The position numbers and the translations under genes were made by a program. Below the pieces are notes generated by a model. That model was not told where the DNA came from and did no database searches. It saw only the letters and a list, made by a program, of their open reading frames with translations. A stretch of DNA of 10,328 bases from Propionibacteriaceae bacterium (GTDB lineage: Bacteria > Actinomycetota > Actinomycetes > Propionibacteriales > Propionibacteriaceae), in the NCBI GenBank assembly GCA_024636075.1, contig JAGXHS010000159.1, positions 1 to 10,328 of the forward strand, in the 5' to 3' direction. Below are positions 1-6,435 of the stretch, piece after piece. The number at the start of each line of letters is the position of its first letter. The first letter of the stretch is position 1.

Positions 1-1
1 C

Positions 2-118
2 CTGTGGACCGCCGCCGCGCGGACCGCCGGCGCCCACTCACCGCCACTGGACCCAACGCCACCGAACCACCGCACGACCACAACCGGACCCGCCGGTCCG
101 ACAGGAGCACCGACATGA
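2..118 (+). CDS. C-terminal end of an upstream gene (partial)
   Basis: Reading from base 2 gives 38 open codons that stop at TGA 116-118. That stop overlaps the ATG at 115 of the next gene as ATGA, an arrangement typical of translationally coupled genes; the mobC/relaxase pair further on uses the same junction. The visible tail is rich in Pro, Thr, Ala and Gly and has no recognisable domain, so the product cannot be named. The other two frames here are also fairly open because of the high GC, so the main evidence is the coupled stop/start. It would be the gene before the mobilization module. Confidence 0.35.
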   Translation: MWTAAARTAGAHSPPLDPTPPNHRTTTTGPAGPTGAPT

Positions 119-642
119 ACACCCGCCCACGACCAGACCACCCCGACGAACCGCCCGACGACCTGCCGGCGATGCTCCGAGCCGGTGCCGCCGGACACGT
201 CCCGACCCAGGCCGCCATCGAGCTGCTGATCCGACACGGCCACTGGCCCGACCGTCTCCACCGAGACGGCCACGTCACCACCTGGCCTGCCGACAACCAC
301 GGACCCGCGATGGCGACCATCGACTGGCGCACCGTCGCGCAGCGGCTCCACGACCACACCGAGCATGGTCTCGCCGCGTCCAGCTCCGAACGATCCGTCC
401 TCACCGTGGCCGCTTCGCTGGTCAGCTCCACCGACGTGCGCCTCGGCCAGGTCCTGCCCTGCCTCGACGCCACCAACACCGGGCTGGTGGCCACCGCCAT
501 CGCCGACGCCTGCAACAGCGGCGTTCACGTCACCATCCACCGCCACTTTGCCACCACCCACCTCGACGCCCTGCTCGCCACCATGCCCCGCGTCGGCAGC
601 GCCTCCAGCGACCCGGCCATCCACGCCGGCCCGCGCCCATGA
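115..642 (+). CDS. Conserved hypothetical protein of actinobacterial mobile elements
   Basis: A 175-aa soluble protein with no signal peptide or membrane segment. The ATG at 115 is preferred to the longer frame from base 4 because AGGAG (103-107) lies 7 nt upstream and the ATG overlaps the preceding stop. A low-complexity acidic/proline N-terminus (residues 1-25) leads to an amphipathic segment with AIELLIRHGHW (about 34-44), an IDWRTVA segment (69-75), then SSSERSVLTVAASL (89-102) and a leucine/alanine-rich C-terminal region (about 108-133). This order (ELLI.HG.W, IDW, SSSE...L.IAASL) recalls hypothetical proteins that recur in Streptomyces and other actinobacterial plasmids and integrated elements. 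The resemblance is from memory, and no biochemical function is known to me. Its place just before the candidate oriT and mob genes suggests a role in plasmid maintenance or transfer, which is inference. Confidence 0.7.
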   Translation: MNTRPRPDHPDEPPDDLPAMLRAGAAGHVPTQAAIELLIRHGHWPDRLHRDGHVTTWPADNHGPAMATIDWRTVAQRLHDHTEHGLAASSSERSVLTVAASLVSSTDVRLGQVLPCLDATNTGLVATAIADACNSGVHVTIHRHFATTHLDALLATMPRVGSASSDPAIHAGPRP

Positions 643-779
643 ACGTCCACCGCTTGACGCCTGGACGGGGTCCCGGACCGACGGTGCCCGGCACCCAGCG
701 TCGTCGACTCCGAATCGTCACCGGCATCGACGTTGGCACCATCCGGCACGGACATTCCGAAATCGTCGCGCAGCAAGAT

Positions 780-792
780 ATGCACAGTGCAT
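780..792. promoter_or_regulatory. Perfect 6+1+6 palindrome, possible operator
   Basis: ATGCAC-A-GTGCAT is a perfect inverted repeat with a one-base centre, lying in the only AT-leaning pocket of the gap between the 175-aa gene and mobC. Its size and symmetry suit a dimeric DNA-binding protein. It is six bases before the first hairpin of the proposed oriT, so it could be an operator for the mob genes or a binding site of MobC, which has a ribbon-helix-helix-like N-terminus. Short palindromes also arise by chance. Confidence 0.3.
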
Positions 793-797
793 CACTA

Positions 798-892
798 TCG
801 CCCCGCGGGGGCGACAGCGACGCACCTGCCCGGGCCTGCCACCCGCGGGGTGGCAGCCCCAGAACCTCGGTGCGCCCGAGCGCGGGCGCACC
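798..892. other. oriT: Candidate origin of transfer (oriT): three stacked hairpins
   Basis: Three strong inverted repeats sit within 95 bp directly before mobC. (1) TCGCCCC/GGGGCGA, 798-804 and 808-814, centre GCG. (2) CTGCCACCC/GGGTGGCAG, 836-844 and 848-856, centre GCG, extended by three more pairs beyond one mismatch. (3) GGTGCGCCCG/CGGGCGCACC, 869-878 and 883-892, loop AGCG, all ten pairs perfect. Repeats 1 and 2 share the CCC-GCG-GGG core. In mobilizable plasmids with MOB_P or MOB_Q relaxases, oriT usually lies next to mobC and contains inverted repeats beside the nick site. TGCGCCC in repeat 3 also matches part of the IncQ nick core (GTGCGCCCT), though this relaxase is not the IncQ type, so that match may be chance. 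Position and structure support oriT; the nick site is not identified. A transcription attenuator or repressor site is the alternative. Confidence 0.5.
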
Positions 893-922
893 TCCCAACA
901 CCCGCAACCCCAGGACCGACCG

Positions 923-1321
923 GTGACCCGCCAGGCCGCACGCCGACCTCGCCGCCACGGCCCGTTCCGCCGGCGGGTAACCGTGTCGTTCACCGTCGAC
1001 GAACACGCCGCCATCGCCCGGGCCGCAGCGGCGTCCGGACTGTCGCTGGCGGCCTGGTGCGCCCAGGCCTGCCTGTCCCTGCTGGACCGCCGCTCCGTGG
1101 TGGCGTCCGGGTTGGAACGGCGGCTGCTGGCCGAACTCACCCAGGCCCGCACCCAGGCGGTGCGGATCGGGACCAACCTCAACCAGGCGGTCCACAAGCT
1201 CAACGAGACCGGCCGAGCCCCAGACCATCTGCACCGGCTGGCCACTGCGGCCGCCCGCAACGTCGCCGACCTGCAGGCTCGCGCTGACGCCGCGGCCGAC
1301 AGGATGGGCGGCCAGCGATGA
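923..1321 (+). CDS. mobC: MobC-like relaxosome accessory protein
   Basis: A 132-aa basic protein of the bacterial mobilization protein MobC family. The GTG at 923 is chosen because AGGA (912-915) lies 7 nt before it; the open frame continues far upstream, but that part is low-complexity Pro/Arg/Thr read through the hairpin region. Residues 18-50 (RVTVSFTVDEHAAIARAA, then SLAAWCAQA) resemble a ribbon-helix-helix DNA-binding fold: a beta strand and two helices. Residues 82-94, IGTNLNQAVHKLN, are the hallmark MobC motif, and the rest is predicted helical. MobC proteins bind oriT, help open the DNA around the nick site and recruit the relaxase. The stop overlaps the relaxase ATG as ATGA, so the two are almost certainly co-translated. 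The hairpins at 798-892 lie in its leader, so it could also control its own expression. Confidence 0.85.
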   Translation: MTRQAARRPRRHGPFRRRVTVSFTVDEHAAIARAAAASGLSLAAWCAQACLSLLDRRSVVASGLERRLLAELTQARTQAVRIGTNLNQAVHKLNETGRAPDHLHRLATAAARNVADLQARADAAADRMGGQR

Positions 1322-2622
1322 TCGGCAAGGTCGCCCCACGAGGCGAGCGGATCGGCGGGCTGATCGCCTACCTGTTCGGGCCGGGCCGGGCCGAAGAACA
1401 CATCGACCCGCACGTCGTAACGTCCTGGGTCGGCAGCGACCTCGACAACGACCTCGACCAGCTGCGAGCCATGATGCGCATCCCGCTGGCCTACGCCGCG
1501 TCGGTTCCGGAGAAGCACGTGTGGCACTGTTCGATGCGAGTCGCGCCCGAGGACCGCGCACTGAGCGACGACGAGTGGGCAGACATCGCCCGTGACCTTG
1601 CCAGGCGTGTCGGGCTCGACGCCGGTGACGGCACCGCGGCCTGTCCGTGGGTCGCCGTTCGCCACGCCGACCACCACATCCACATCGCCGCCGTCCTGGT
1701 CCGCGAGGACGGCACCCGCGAGGACCTCCGCGGGGACTACCGCAAGGTCCGCGATGCCTGCCTGGACGCCGAACGTCGCTACGGACTGCGATCCACCGCA
1801 CCCGCCCACAGCCGCAACCACCTGCCCGCCACCCGCGGCGAGGTCGAGAAGGCCAACCGCGCGGAACGGCACGCCACCCCCCGCGACGCCCTCCGAGACG
1901 AACTCCGGATTGCCGCAGCTGCGGCGATCAGTGACCATGGGTTCGTTGAGCACCTCGACAACGCCGGCGTCGTCGTCGACCTGCGCTACTCCACCATCAA
2001 CGACGGTCAGATCACCGGGTACTCCGTGGGCTGGCCCGGCGACCGCACCGCCGACGGGACCCAGATCATGTACGGAGGATCGAAGCTGGCCAAGGACCTA
2101 TCGTGGCCCCAACTTCAGCAACGCTGGAGCATCGTCCCACCCGGCGGTGACCCCTGGCACGCGGTCATGAAGGCCGCCGACACCGCTCGCTCCGAACTCG
2201 ACCACGGAGGCGACCCAGAGAGCATCGCGGACAGCGTGGCCGACCTACTCGACGCCGCAGCCTACGTCCACGCCGGGCGGCGCCACAGCCCATGGCGTCA
2301 GGCAGCAACCTGCCTGCAAGGAACCCGACAACGCCCGCACCATCGGTCGAGTCCGGCCACCCACGCTCTGTGGGCCGCCGCAGGCGCGCTCGCCCGCACC
2401 CGGAGACCCCGCGACGGGGATGTTCTCCTCGCTGCGCTCCGCTTGGCAGCCCTCCTCCTGGAACTCGCGGAGAAGCGTCGGGTAGACACAACGGCCACAC
2501 GCGAAGCGGCGGCCGCTCTCGAACCTACCCACCGACGTCTCTCGATAGCCCCCCCAGCGCAGCAGCGCTCCGCCAATCTGCCAAGCTTGGACCCTACGGG
2601 GCCTGCCAGCCGTCGAGCCTGA
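1318..2622 (+). CDS. MOB_P-type relaxase / mobilization nuclease
   Basis: A 434-aa relaxase that would nick one strand at oriT, stay bound to its 5' end through a tyrosine and pilot the strand into a recipient. The N-terminal nuclease domain shows GLIAYLFGPGR (about 14-24), whose Tyr18 is the likely nucleophile, and motif III AVRHADHHIHIAAVLVREDG (113-132), giving HxDxxHxH with His116, Asp118, His120 and His122 as metal-site residues. FGPGRAEEH followed by DPHVV is typical of actinobacterial relaxases. The C-terminal part (about 270-400) is alanine-rich and helical with no helicase or primase motif. Actinobacterial relatives are often longer, roughly 500 aa or more as I recall, and the last 35 or so residues are low-complexity, so the tail may have been replaced where the element was joined to other DNA. 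It starts in the ATGA overlap with mobC and needs no separate ribosome site. A mating apparatus would have to come from elsewhere. Confidence 0.9.
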   Translation: MIGKVAPRGERIGGLIAYLFGPGRAEEHIDPHVVTSWVGSDLDNDLDQLRAMMRIPLAYAASVPEKHVWHCSMRVAPEDRALSDDEWADIARDLARRVGLDAGDGTAACPWVAVRHADHHIHIAAVLVREDGTREDLRGDYRKVRDACLDAERRYGLRSTAPAHSRNHLPATRGEVEKANRAERHATPRDALRDELRIAAAAAISDHGFVEHLDNAGVVVDLRYSTINDGQITGYSVGWPGDRTADGTQIMYGGSKLAKDLSWPQLQQRWSIVPPGGDPWHAVMKAADTARSELDHGGDPESIADSVADLLDAAAYVHAGRRHSPWRQAATCLQGTRQRPHHRSSPATHALWAAAGALARTRRPRDGDVLLAALRLAALLLELAEKRRVDTTATREAAAALEPTHRRLSIAPPAQQRSANLPSLDPTGPASRRA

Positions 2623-2877
2623 TCGGCGGGGACCAACAGATCCTGGCGCGCCACGATCGCCTTGGACGGCAGCATCCGCTGGATCGCCTCGGCTGCTGCG
2701 TCGCCAACCCATCAGCCCCTCCGAGATCTACGGGATCCTGACACTCTGGCTAGCCGCTCCCGAACCTCGGATAGCTGAGGGATATCGCCACTTCTCGGCC
2801 GGACTGGAAGCGTCTGCGAATTGGGGCCTCGTGTCGGTAGCGTGCCCACCATGCACACGCAAGGAAGGGACTACGTC
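2623..2877. other. Intergenic region after the relaxase, no supported gene
   Basis: No convincing plus-strand gene or terminator with a T-run is visible. The minus strand from about 2720 to 2590 translates, without a usable start, into a helix-like segment (GDAAAEAIQRMLPSKAIVAR, then DLLVPADQARRLAG). This is more protein-like than a random shadow and may be a remnant of a gene cut at the edge of the mobilization module. GC falls to the right of this point, consistent with a junction between DNA of different origin. No direct repeats marking an attachment site were found. Confidence 0.3.
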
Positions 2878-3147
2878 ATGCAGGTGCGCACGAGGCTATC
2901 GACGCTGTTCCTCTTCGTCTCGATACTTCTCGGTGTCGCGGCGCTCCTAGCCGCATTTCTCTTCCACAACACTGCGGCCGTGTGGGCCATCTTGCTCACT
3001 TGGAGCGTCGTCACCGTAGGCATCGGGTCTGCCTACTTGAAACTGAACTCGTCCATCGACAGGAGAACGGTAACGGCTCTCAGGATTCTTGCCGTCGCCG
3101 TCATCGGCATCGCCTTCTGGGCTCTCGGTCAGCACCTCTCCGTCTGA
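2878..3147 (+). CDS. Small three-helix membrane protein, unknown function
   Basis: An 89-aa integral membrane protein. The frame is open from TTG 2821, but the ATG at 2878 is chosen because GGAAGGGA (2863-2870) lies 7 nt before it; an ATG at 2851 is the alternative. Three hydrophobic segments are clear: about residues 8-28 (TLFLFVSILLGVAALLAAFL), 32-53 (AAVWAILLTWSVVTVGIG) and 67-84 (ALRILAVAVIGIAFWALG). Short charged links separate them (LNSSIDRRT after the second). No enzymatic motif or lipobox is present, and I do not recognise the family. It stands alone with no close neighbour on the same strand. Codon use is milder in GC than the mob genes. Confidence 0.6.
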   Translation: MQVRTRLSTLFLFVSILLGVAALLAAFLFHNTAAVWAILLTWSVVTVGIGSAYLKLNSSIDRRTVTALRILAVAVIGIAFWALGQHLSV

Positions 3148-3775
3148 CAACCTTACGATTGCTGACTCGTGCCCATCTCCCATCGGCACCATCGTCTCAT
3201 GATCACGGACGCTCGCCCAGCCCCAGCCCCCAGGCCGCTCCCCGGCTTCGATCACTACTACGCCACGAGTCCGACTCTTCCGGTGCCAACGTGCTGGATG
3301 GGCCAGCCGAGGCCTGGACGGCCGCCTCTGCCGACGAGCCAAGCCGGGTCCAAGTCACACGAGCCGTCGTTGAGCGCTTCGCCCTTGGTGGCAACCAGCA
3401 CCGACCTTGGATAACCGCTTGAGGGTTAGGTGGGGGTAGGCGCAGCGGGTTCGCGACTTGTTGCGCTCGGGGTCCTGTCGGGCTGACTCGAGAACCGCGT
3501 GCCGCCGCCGGAGGGCGGCTGGCTTTGGATCGAGGTGTCCCCGGCAGGGCCTGTCCCGGTCGCGGTCTCACTCGAGAGAGGATTGCGGGCAATCCGGGGT
3601 CGCGCCGCCGCAACCTGCGCCGCGGAGGCTGCAGCTTCGCTCCCAAGACTTCGAGACAGATGGAACCATCGCGCGACTCGTAACGTCCAACAGTACGGCT
3701 AGGTCTTGGGCGGACCCCGCAATGTACGATGTAAAGTTGGCCAACCAACAACTATTCTCTTGAGAGGCAGATATA
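3148..3775. other. Gene-poor stretch of about 630 bp
   Basis: Open frames exist on both strands, but all are Pro/Arg/Ser-rich low-complexity translations with no motif, no ribosome site and mutual overlap, so none is called. The last 90 bases become AT-richer and must hold the promoter of the lipoprotein gene. TACGAT at 3725-3730 is a possible -10 box, but no good -35 stands at the usual spacing. No transposase remnant or long repeat was found. Confidence 0.4.
3736..3745. promoter_or_regulatory. Perfect 10-bp palindrome before the lipoprotein gene
   Basis: GTTGGCCAAC is fully self-complementary and is followed at once by a second half-site copy (CAAC, 3746 onward). It lies between a possible -10 (TACGAT, 3725-3730) and the ribosome binding site GAGAGG (3762-3767) of the gene starting at 3776, where a bound repressor could block transcription. 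There is no independent support. Confidence 0.3.
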
Positions 3776-4468
3776 GTGACCAATAACTTTTGCACCATCA
3801 TTCCGATAGTCTTGCTGGCATCGAGCCTTGTCGGAGGCTGTAGAAGCGGGGATATCGCGGAGACTTTCCCCGAATATTCTCAGCCACCTTTGCAGTTCAG
3901 CTCGAGCCTCTCGGTTGCGGGACCTTCCCCGGAACCGGCCAAGTCACCCGAGCCGACCAGATCCAACCTCCAGGTCACTCAGATTTACGTCGACGAGACC
4001 GGTCCGCGTGGCCTTGTCGAGGCTTGGGATCAGAGCGAAGCCGTCGTGGTTGGAACCATAGTTGAGGAGATTGGTGGCGTGCGATTCTACGGTGGCAACT
4101 CTCCGGAGGATCCCGGCGATGTCCCTTGGTTTGAGGATGTGAACTTTCGAGTTGAGATCGCCACCTCGCTTAAGGGTGATCTTCTTGGTGAAGCATTGGT
4201 TCAATGGCCCGCCTACTTGACGGAAGAACAGTCCAACGATACGCGGATCGCGAAGCTCGACTACGAGGGCATAACCGTTCCGGATATTGGTTCGACCTAC
4301 GTCCTCTTCCTCAAGGACTGGGGAGAACCCTTTGGGCTCGCCAAGATCTCTCACGCCGGAGCCGCGATGACCGTGGAGGATGACGGAACCATCGGGGAGT
4401 TGGTCAGCACCAACTACACGGAGTATCGAGGTCTGCCTTTGCAGGACGTGCTTCCACCTCGCGGATGA
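3776..4468 (+). CDS. Secreted lipoprotein, unknown function
   Basis: A 230-aa predicted lipoprotein. The GTG at 3776 has GAGAGG (3762-3767) 8 nt before it. The N-terminus is a short lipoprotein signal: hydrophobic IIPIVLLASSLVGGC with Cys22 as the probable lipidated residue (lipobox VGGC). A Ser/Pro-rich spacer of about 50 residues follows, typical of proteins reaching through the actinobacterial wall. The mature domain (about 65-225) alternates strands: EAVVVGTIVEE, FRVEIATSLKG, then STYVLFLKDWG. The pattern 'potential for a flux or cost ... VVGTI ... STYVLFL' recurs in actinobacterial hypothetical lipoproteins, but I know no function. It would sit on the outer face of the membrane. Its GC is visibly lower than in the mob genes, suggesting a different origin. 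It is monocistronic, with a palindrome upstream and a hairpin downstream. Confidence 0.75.
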   Translation: MTNNFCTIIPIVLLASSLVGGCRSGDIAETFPEYSQPPLQFSSSLSVAGPSPEPAKSPEPTRSNLQVTQIYVDETGPRGLVEAWDQSEAVVVGTIVEEIGGVRFYGGNSPEDPGDVPWFEDVNFRVEIATSLKGDLLGEALVQWPAYLTEEQSNDTRIAKLDYEGITVPDIGSTYVLFLKDWGEPFGLAKISHAGAAMTVEDDGTIGELVSTNYTEYRGLPLQDVLPPRG

Positions 4469-4523
4469 AGCCGGACTCGCGCCCCTGCTCGCAGGACGCA
4501 TGTGGCGGGCGAGCTTCAAGCAG

Positions 4524-4548
4524 GTTGTGGTGACTACGTCACCACAAC
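4524..4548. terminator. Strong hairpin (11-bp stem, 3-nt loop), possible terminator
   Basis: GTTGTGGTGAC (4524-4534) pairs perfectly with GTCACCACAAC (4538-4548) around the loop TAC. It lies 55 bp after the lipoprotein stop and 40 bp before the IS end. Only two T follow, so it is not a classical intrinsic terminator, but actinobacterial terminators often lack the T-run. Because it is nearly a complete palindrome it could also be an operator. Confidence 0.45.
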
Positions 4549-4588
4549 TTCATGACGTCGCTCTTGTGATGGTCGCCGCGACTATGGT

Positions 4589-5136
4589 GGGTCTTCCCCT
4601 CGGTAGTGGGTGACCCGGGCGAGGATGGTTGCAGGGGACACGTACGGCCTCGATGCTCGAGGTGTCCAAGCCGAGAGTTCGATCTGATCGATGCTCACGT
4701 CGACGAAGTCGACGAGCTGCACGCGACCGTGGAGCTGCCGCGGGACGTGCAGGCGTGTCCAAGGTGTGGCGTGATCGAACGTCATGCGGTGCACGACTGG
4801 CGCTGGCACACCGTCCGGCACCTCCCGGTGGCCGGCCGGGTGTGTCGGGTGTGGTGGCACAAGCGGCTGCTGGCCTGCACCGGCGGCTGTGGCACGTTCG
4901 TCGAGCGGACCCCGTCGATCTCGCCCGGCACGGTGTGGTCGCGGGCGGCAGCCCGGTCCGCGGTGGCGATGTCGGCCGACAACATCCCGATCGACCGGAT
5001 CCGCCGCACCTTCGGGGTGGCCTGGAACACCGTGATGCGGGCCGTGCGCGCCGCCGCCGACCGGATCACGCCGTTGGCCCCCACCAGGGTGGGCATCGAC
5101 GAGACCGTGATGACCACGGGCCGGCTCACGACCCGA
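4589..5136 (+). mobile_element. Left-end remnant of an ISL3-family insertion sequence
   Basis: The element appears to begin at GGGTCTTCCCC (4589-4599), close to the start of its transposase. ISL3 elements have ends starting with GG that carry a TCTT motif, so this fits, although the match is from memory. The transposase homology stops abruptly at about 5136, just after the conserved LTTR following the first catalytic aspartate. No right end, matching terminal repeat or 8-bp target duplication is found in the window. About 550 bp remains of an element normally near 1.3-1.5 kb. A deletion starting inside the IS removed its right part together with the 5' part of the neighbouring gene. Confidence 0.65.
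4606..5136 (+). pseudogene. ISL3-family transposase, N-terminal half only
   Basis: The frame from GTG 4606 gives about 177 codons of an ISL3 transposase. CPRCG (51-55) and the CTGGC pair (91-95) form the N-terminal zinc-binding module. SADNIPIDRIRRTFGVAWNT (123-142) is the helix-turn-helix that recognises the IS ends. VGIDETVMTTGRLTTR (162-177) carries the first DDE aspartate (Asp165). The remaining catalytic acidic residues and the C-terminal two-thirds are absent, so it cannot transpose. The N-terminus also looks frameshifted: ATG 4625 in another frame gives 20 residues starting MVAGDTYGLDARG that read more like a transposase start, ending at TGA 4685, after which homology continues in the GTG frame from about LIDAHVDEVDEL. 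It runs without a stop into the next gene fragment. Confidence 0.75.
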
Positions 5137-5718
5137 CCCTGGAGAAACTTCACCTCGTTCAAGACCTACTGGCTAGCCAACGATAGCTATGGATCATGGC
5201 ACGCACGTCGAGAGATGGTCAGCGAGGTGTTCGACCCGATTCATCAGCGACTCGAGGAGCGCGAGGACTCCGTGGCATACAACCCCGGGATTGTCGAAGC
5301 AGTCACAAGTCACGTTCAACTTGGTTGGCCTCAGGCTGACGCCGAAATCGAGCAGATTCGCCGGAGTTTCCAGCGGGCACGCAGCCCGCTCGAGTATCGC
5401 GAGGTGGGATTGGCGTGCGTGGCTCTCCTGGAAGTACTCTCAGAAGTCTGCTATCAAAGAGATCGGCATCTCTACGACGGCGAGGAAGAGCCCCCAGTTC
5501 GCAACACTAAGCAACGTCTCAGCCGTGTCATCGAGCACGAGTTCGCCGACCGGGACTTGGGGAAGGAGTTGGGGCGACTCGTGAAGCGAGCAGCCGAACT
5601 CAGTCAGGCCGTGAAGCACTCACCCACTAGATCCCGAGTCGAAGCTGGCATCACAGCCGACACTGTGTTCCTGATCGCCAATATCCTTCGGCGCCTGACC
5701 CCCGCGTCACCAGAGTGA
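5137..5718 (+). CDS. HEPN-like hypothetical protein, 5' end replaced by transposase
   Basis: These 193 codons continue the transposase frame but are unrelated to transposases and less GC-rich. Counting from GTG 4606, residues 259-285 (RSPLEYREVGLACVALLEVL and on to VCYQ) and 324-363 (VKRAAELSQAVKHSPTRS, then TADTVFLIANILRRL) resemble the C-terminal domain of actinobacterial proteins in the HEPN/abortive-infection-like group, which have 'SP.E....VG..CR.AL..LA' and 'A..L...V.H.RTA'. The assignment is tentative: no proper Rx4-6H RNase motif is visible. The natural 5' end is lost, so the tail is either expressed as a transposase fusion or from an internal start such as ATG 5215 (purine-rich GTCGAGAG just before). 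If the fusion is made, the zinc finger and helix-turn-helix of the transposase would be joined to this domain. A defence role is possible by family resemblance only. Confidence 0.55.
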   Translation, partial: PWRNFTSFKTYWLANDSYGSWHARREMVSEVFDPIHQRLEEREDSVAYNPGIVEAVTSHVQLGWPQADAEIEQIRRSFQRARSPLEYREVGLACVALLEVLSEVCYQRDRHLYDGEEEPPVRNTKQRLSRVIEHEFADRDLGKELGRLVKRAAELSQAVKHSPTRSRVEAGITADTVFLIANILRRLTPASPE

Positions 5719-5895
5719 ACGGACTGGTGGTATCCACAGATCCCGGTCGGCTACGGGAGGGTCTGCCTGAGCTTAGGGCGGCTGGCGTAAGCGAACTGTG
5801 GTCCTGGTGCGTTACTACTGGTGAGGTGCCCAGCAAGTCCCGGCAGGCCCTGGCCGACACCAAACTCTGTCAGCTCGAACCAGAAGGAGGACTTC
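5719..5895. other. Leader region before the sigma factor gene
   Basis: 177 bp with no supported gene. It must contain the promoter for the sigma operon, but no clear -35/-10 pair is visible. A weakly conserved ECF-type promoter could be present, since ECF genes are often autoregulated. The frame of the sigma gene is open for 25 codons before its proposed start, without homology. Confidence 0.3.
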
Positions 5896-6396
5896 TTGCT
5901 ACGCGAGGATCCCGAGTTGAGCCGCTTCTGTGAGGCACAGCACCCAAAGCTGGTCGGAATCCTGGAGTTGTATGTCAACGATGCCGGGATCGCCGAGGAG
6001 TTGGCACAAGAGGCCTTGGTACGGCTTTGTCAGCACTGGCCGCGTGTCCAGCAGATGGACAGCCCAGCCGGGTGGTTGATCGCGGTGGCGATGAACCTGG
6101 GTCGATCGTGGTGGCGTCGTCGCTACGCCGAACGCCGCGCGCACCAACGTCATGGGCCGCCGACGGCGCACTCGACGCCGCCCGACGTCGAAACGGCGCT
6201 GGTGCTTCGCGATGCACTAGCCGACCTCACCCCACGCCAGCGCCAGGCGGTCATCCTGCGCTACTTCGGAGACCTTTCCGTGACCGAGGCCTCGATCATC
6301 ATGGGATGCGCAGAGGGAACCGTTCGTTCTCTCACCGCCAAGGGCATCGCCTCCCTGCGCGCGCGCGACGACTCCTCCACGTCTCGCGCCAGATGA
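5896..6396 (+). CDS. ECF-type RNA polymerase sigma factor (sigma-70 family)
   Basis: A 166-aa sigma factor with only regions 2 and 4. The TTG at 5896 is chosen because a perfect AAGGAGG (5884-5890) lies 5 nt before it, and upstream in-frame codons show no homology. Region 2 spans about residues 9-76: AEELAQEALVRLCQHWPRV is the core-binding and -10 segment, then SPAGWLIAVAMNLGRSWWRR. Region 4 spans about 105-155: ALADLTPRQRQAVILRYFGD followed by the helix-turn-helix LSVTEASIIMGCAEGTVRSL for -35 recognition. Size and sequence fit the SigE-like ECF group common in actinomycetes. It would direct RNA polymerase to a small regulon in response to a signal. The gene 39 bp downstream on the same strand encodes a membrane protein and is the natural candidate for its regulator. 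A strong ribosome site with a weak start codon may tune its level. Confidence 0.88.
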   Translation: MLREDPELSRFCEAQHPKLVGILELYVNDAGIAEELAQEALVRLCQHWPRVQQMDSPAGWLIAVAMNLGRSWWRRRYAERRAHQRHGPPTAHSTPPDVETALVLRDALADLTPRQRQAVILRYFGDLSVTEASIIMGCAEGTVRSLTAKGIASLRARDDSSTSRAR

Positions 6397-6435
6397 GAGG
6401 CCGCAGCTCGCCATCCGACCCCAGAGGGGCTGACA

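Noticed and set aside
365..922. Upstream extension of the mobC frame
   Set aside because: It overlaps the 175-aa gene, is Pro/Thr/Arg-rich without motifs and reads through the hairpins; a ribosome site supports GTG 923.
530..1953. Long minus-strand frames opposite mobC and the relaxase
   Set aside because: Arg/Gly-rich shadows produced by the high GC of the real plus-strand genes; no motifs or ribosome sites.
2245..2741. Other-frame readings across the relaxase C-terminus on both strands
   Set aside because: They overlap the relaxase and are low-complexity; only the short fragment near 2590-2740 looked protein-like, and it lacks a start.
3203..3751. 182-codon minus-strand frame in the gene-poor stretch
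   Set aside because: Composition is Pro/Arg/Ser-rich, with no domain and no ribosome site, and it opposes the lipoprotein promoter.
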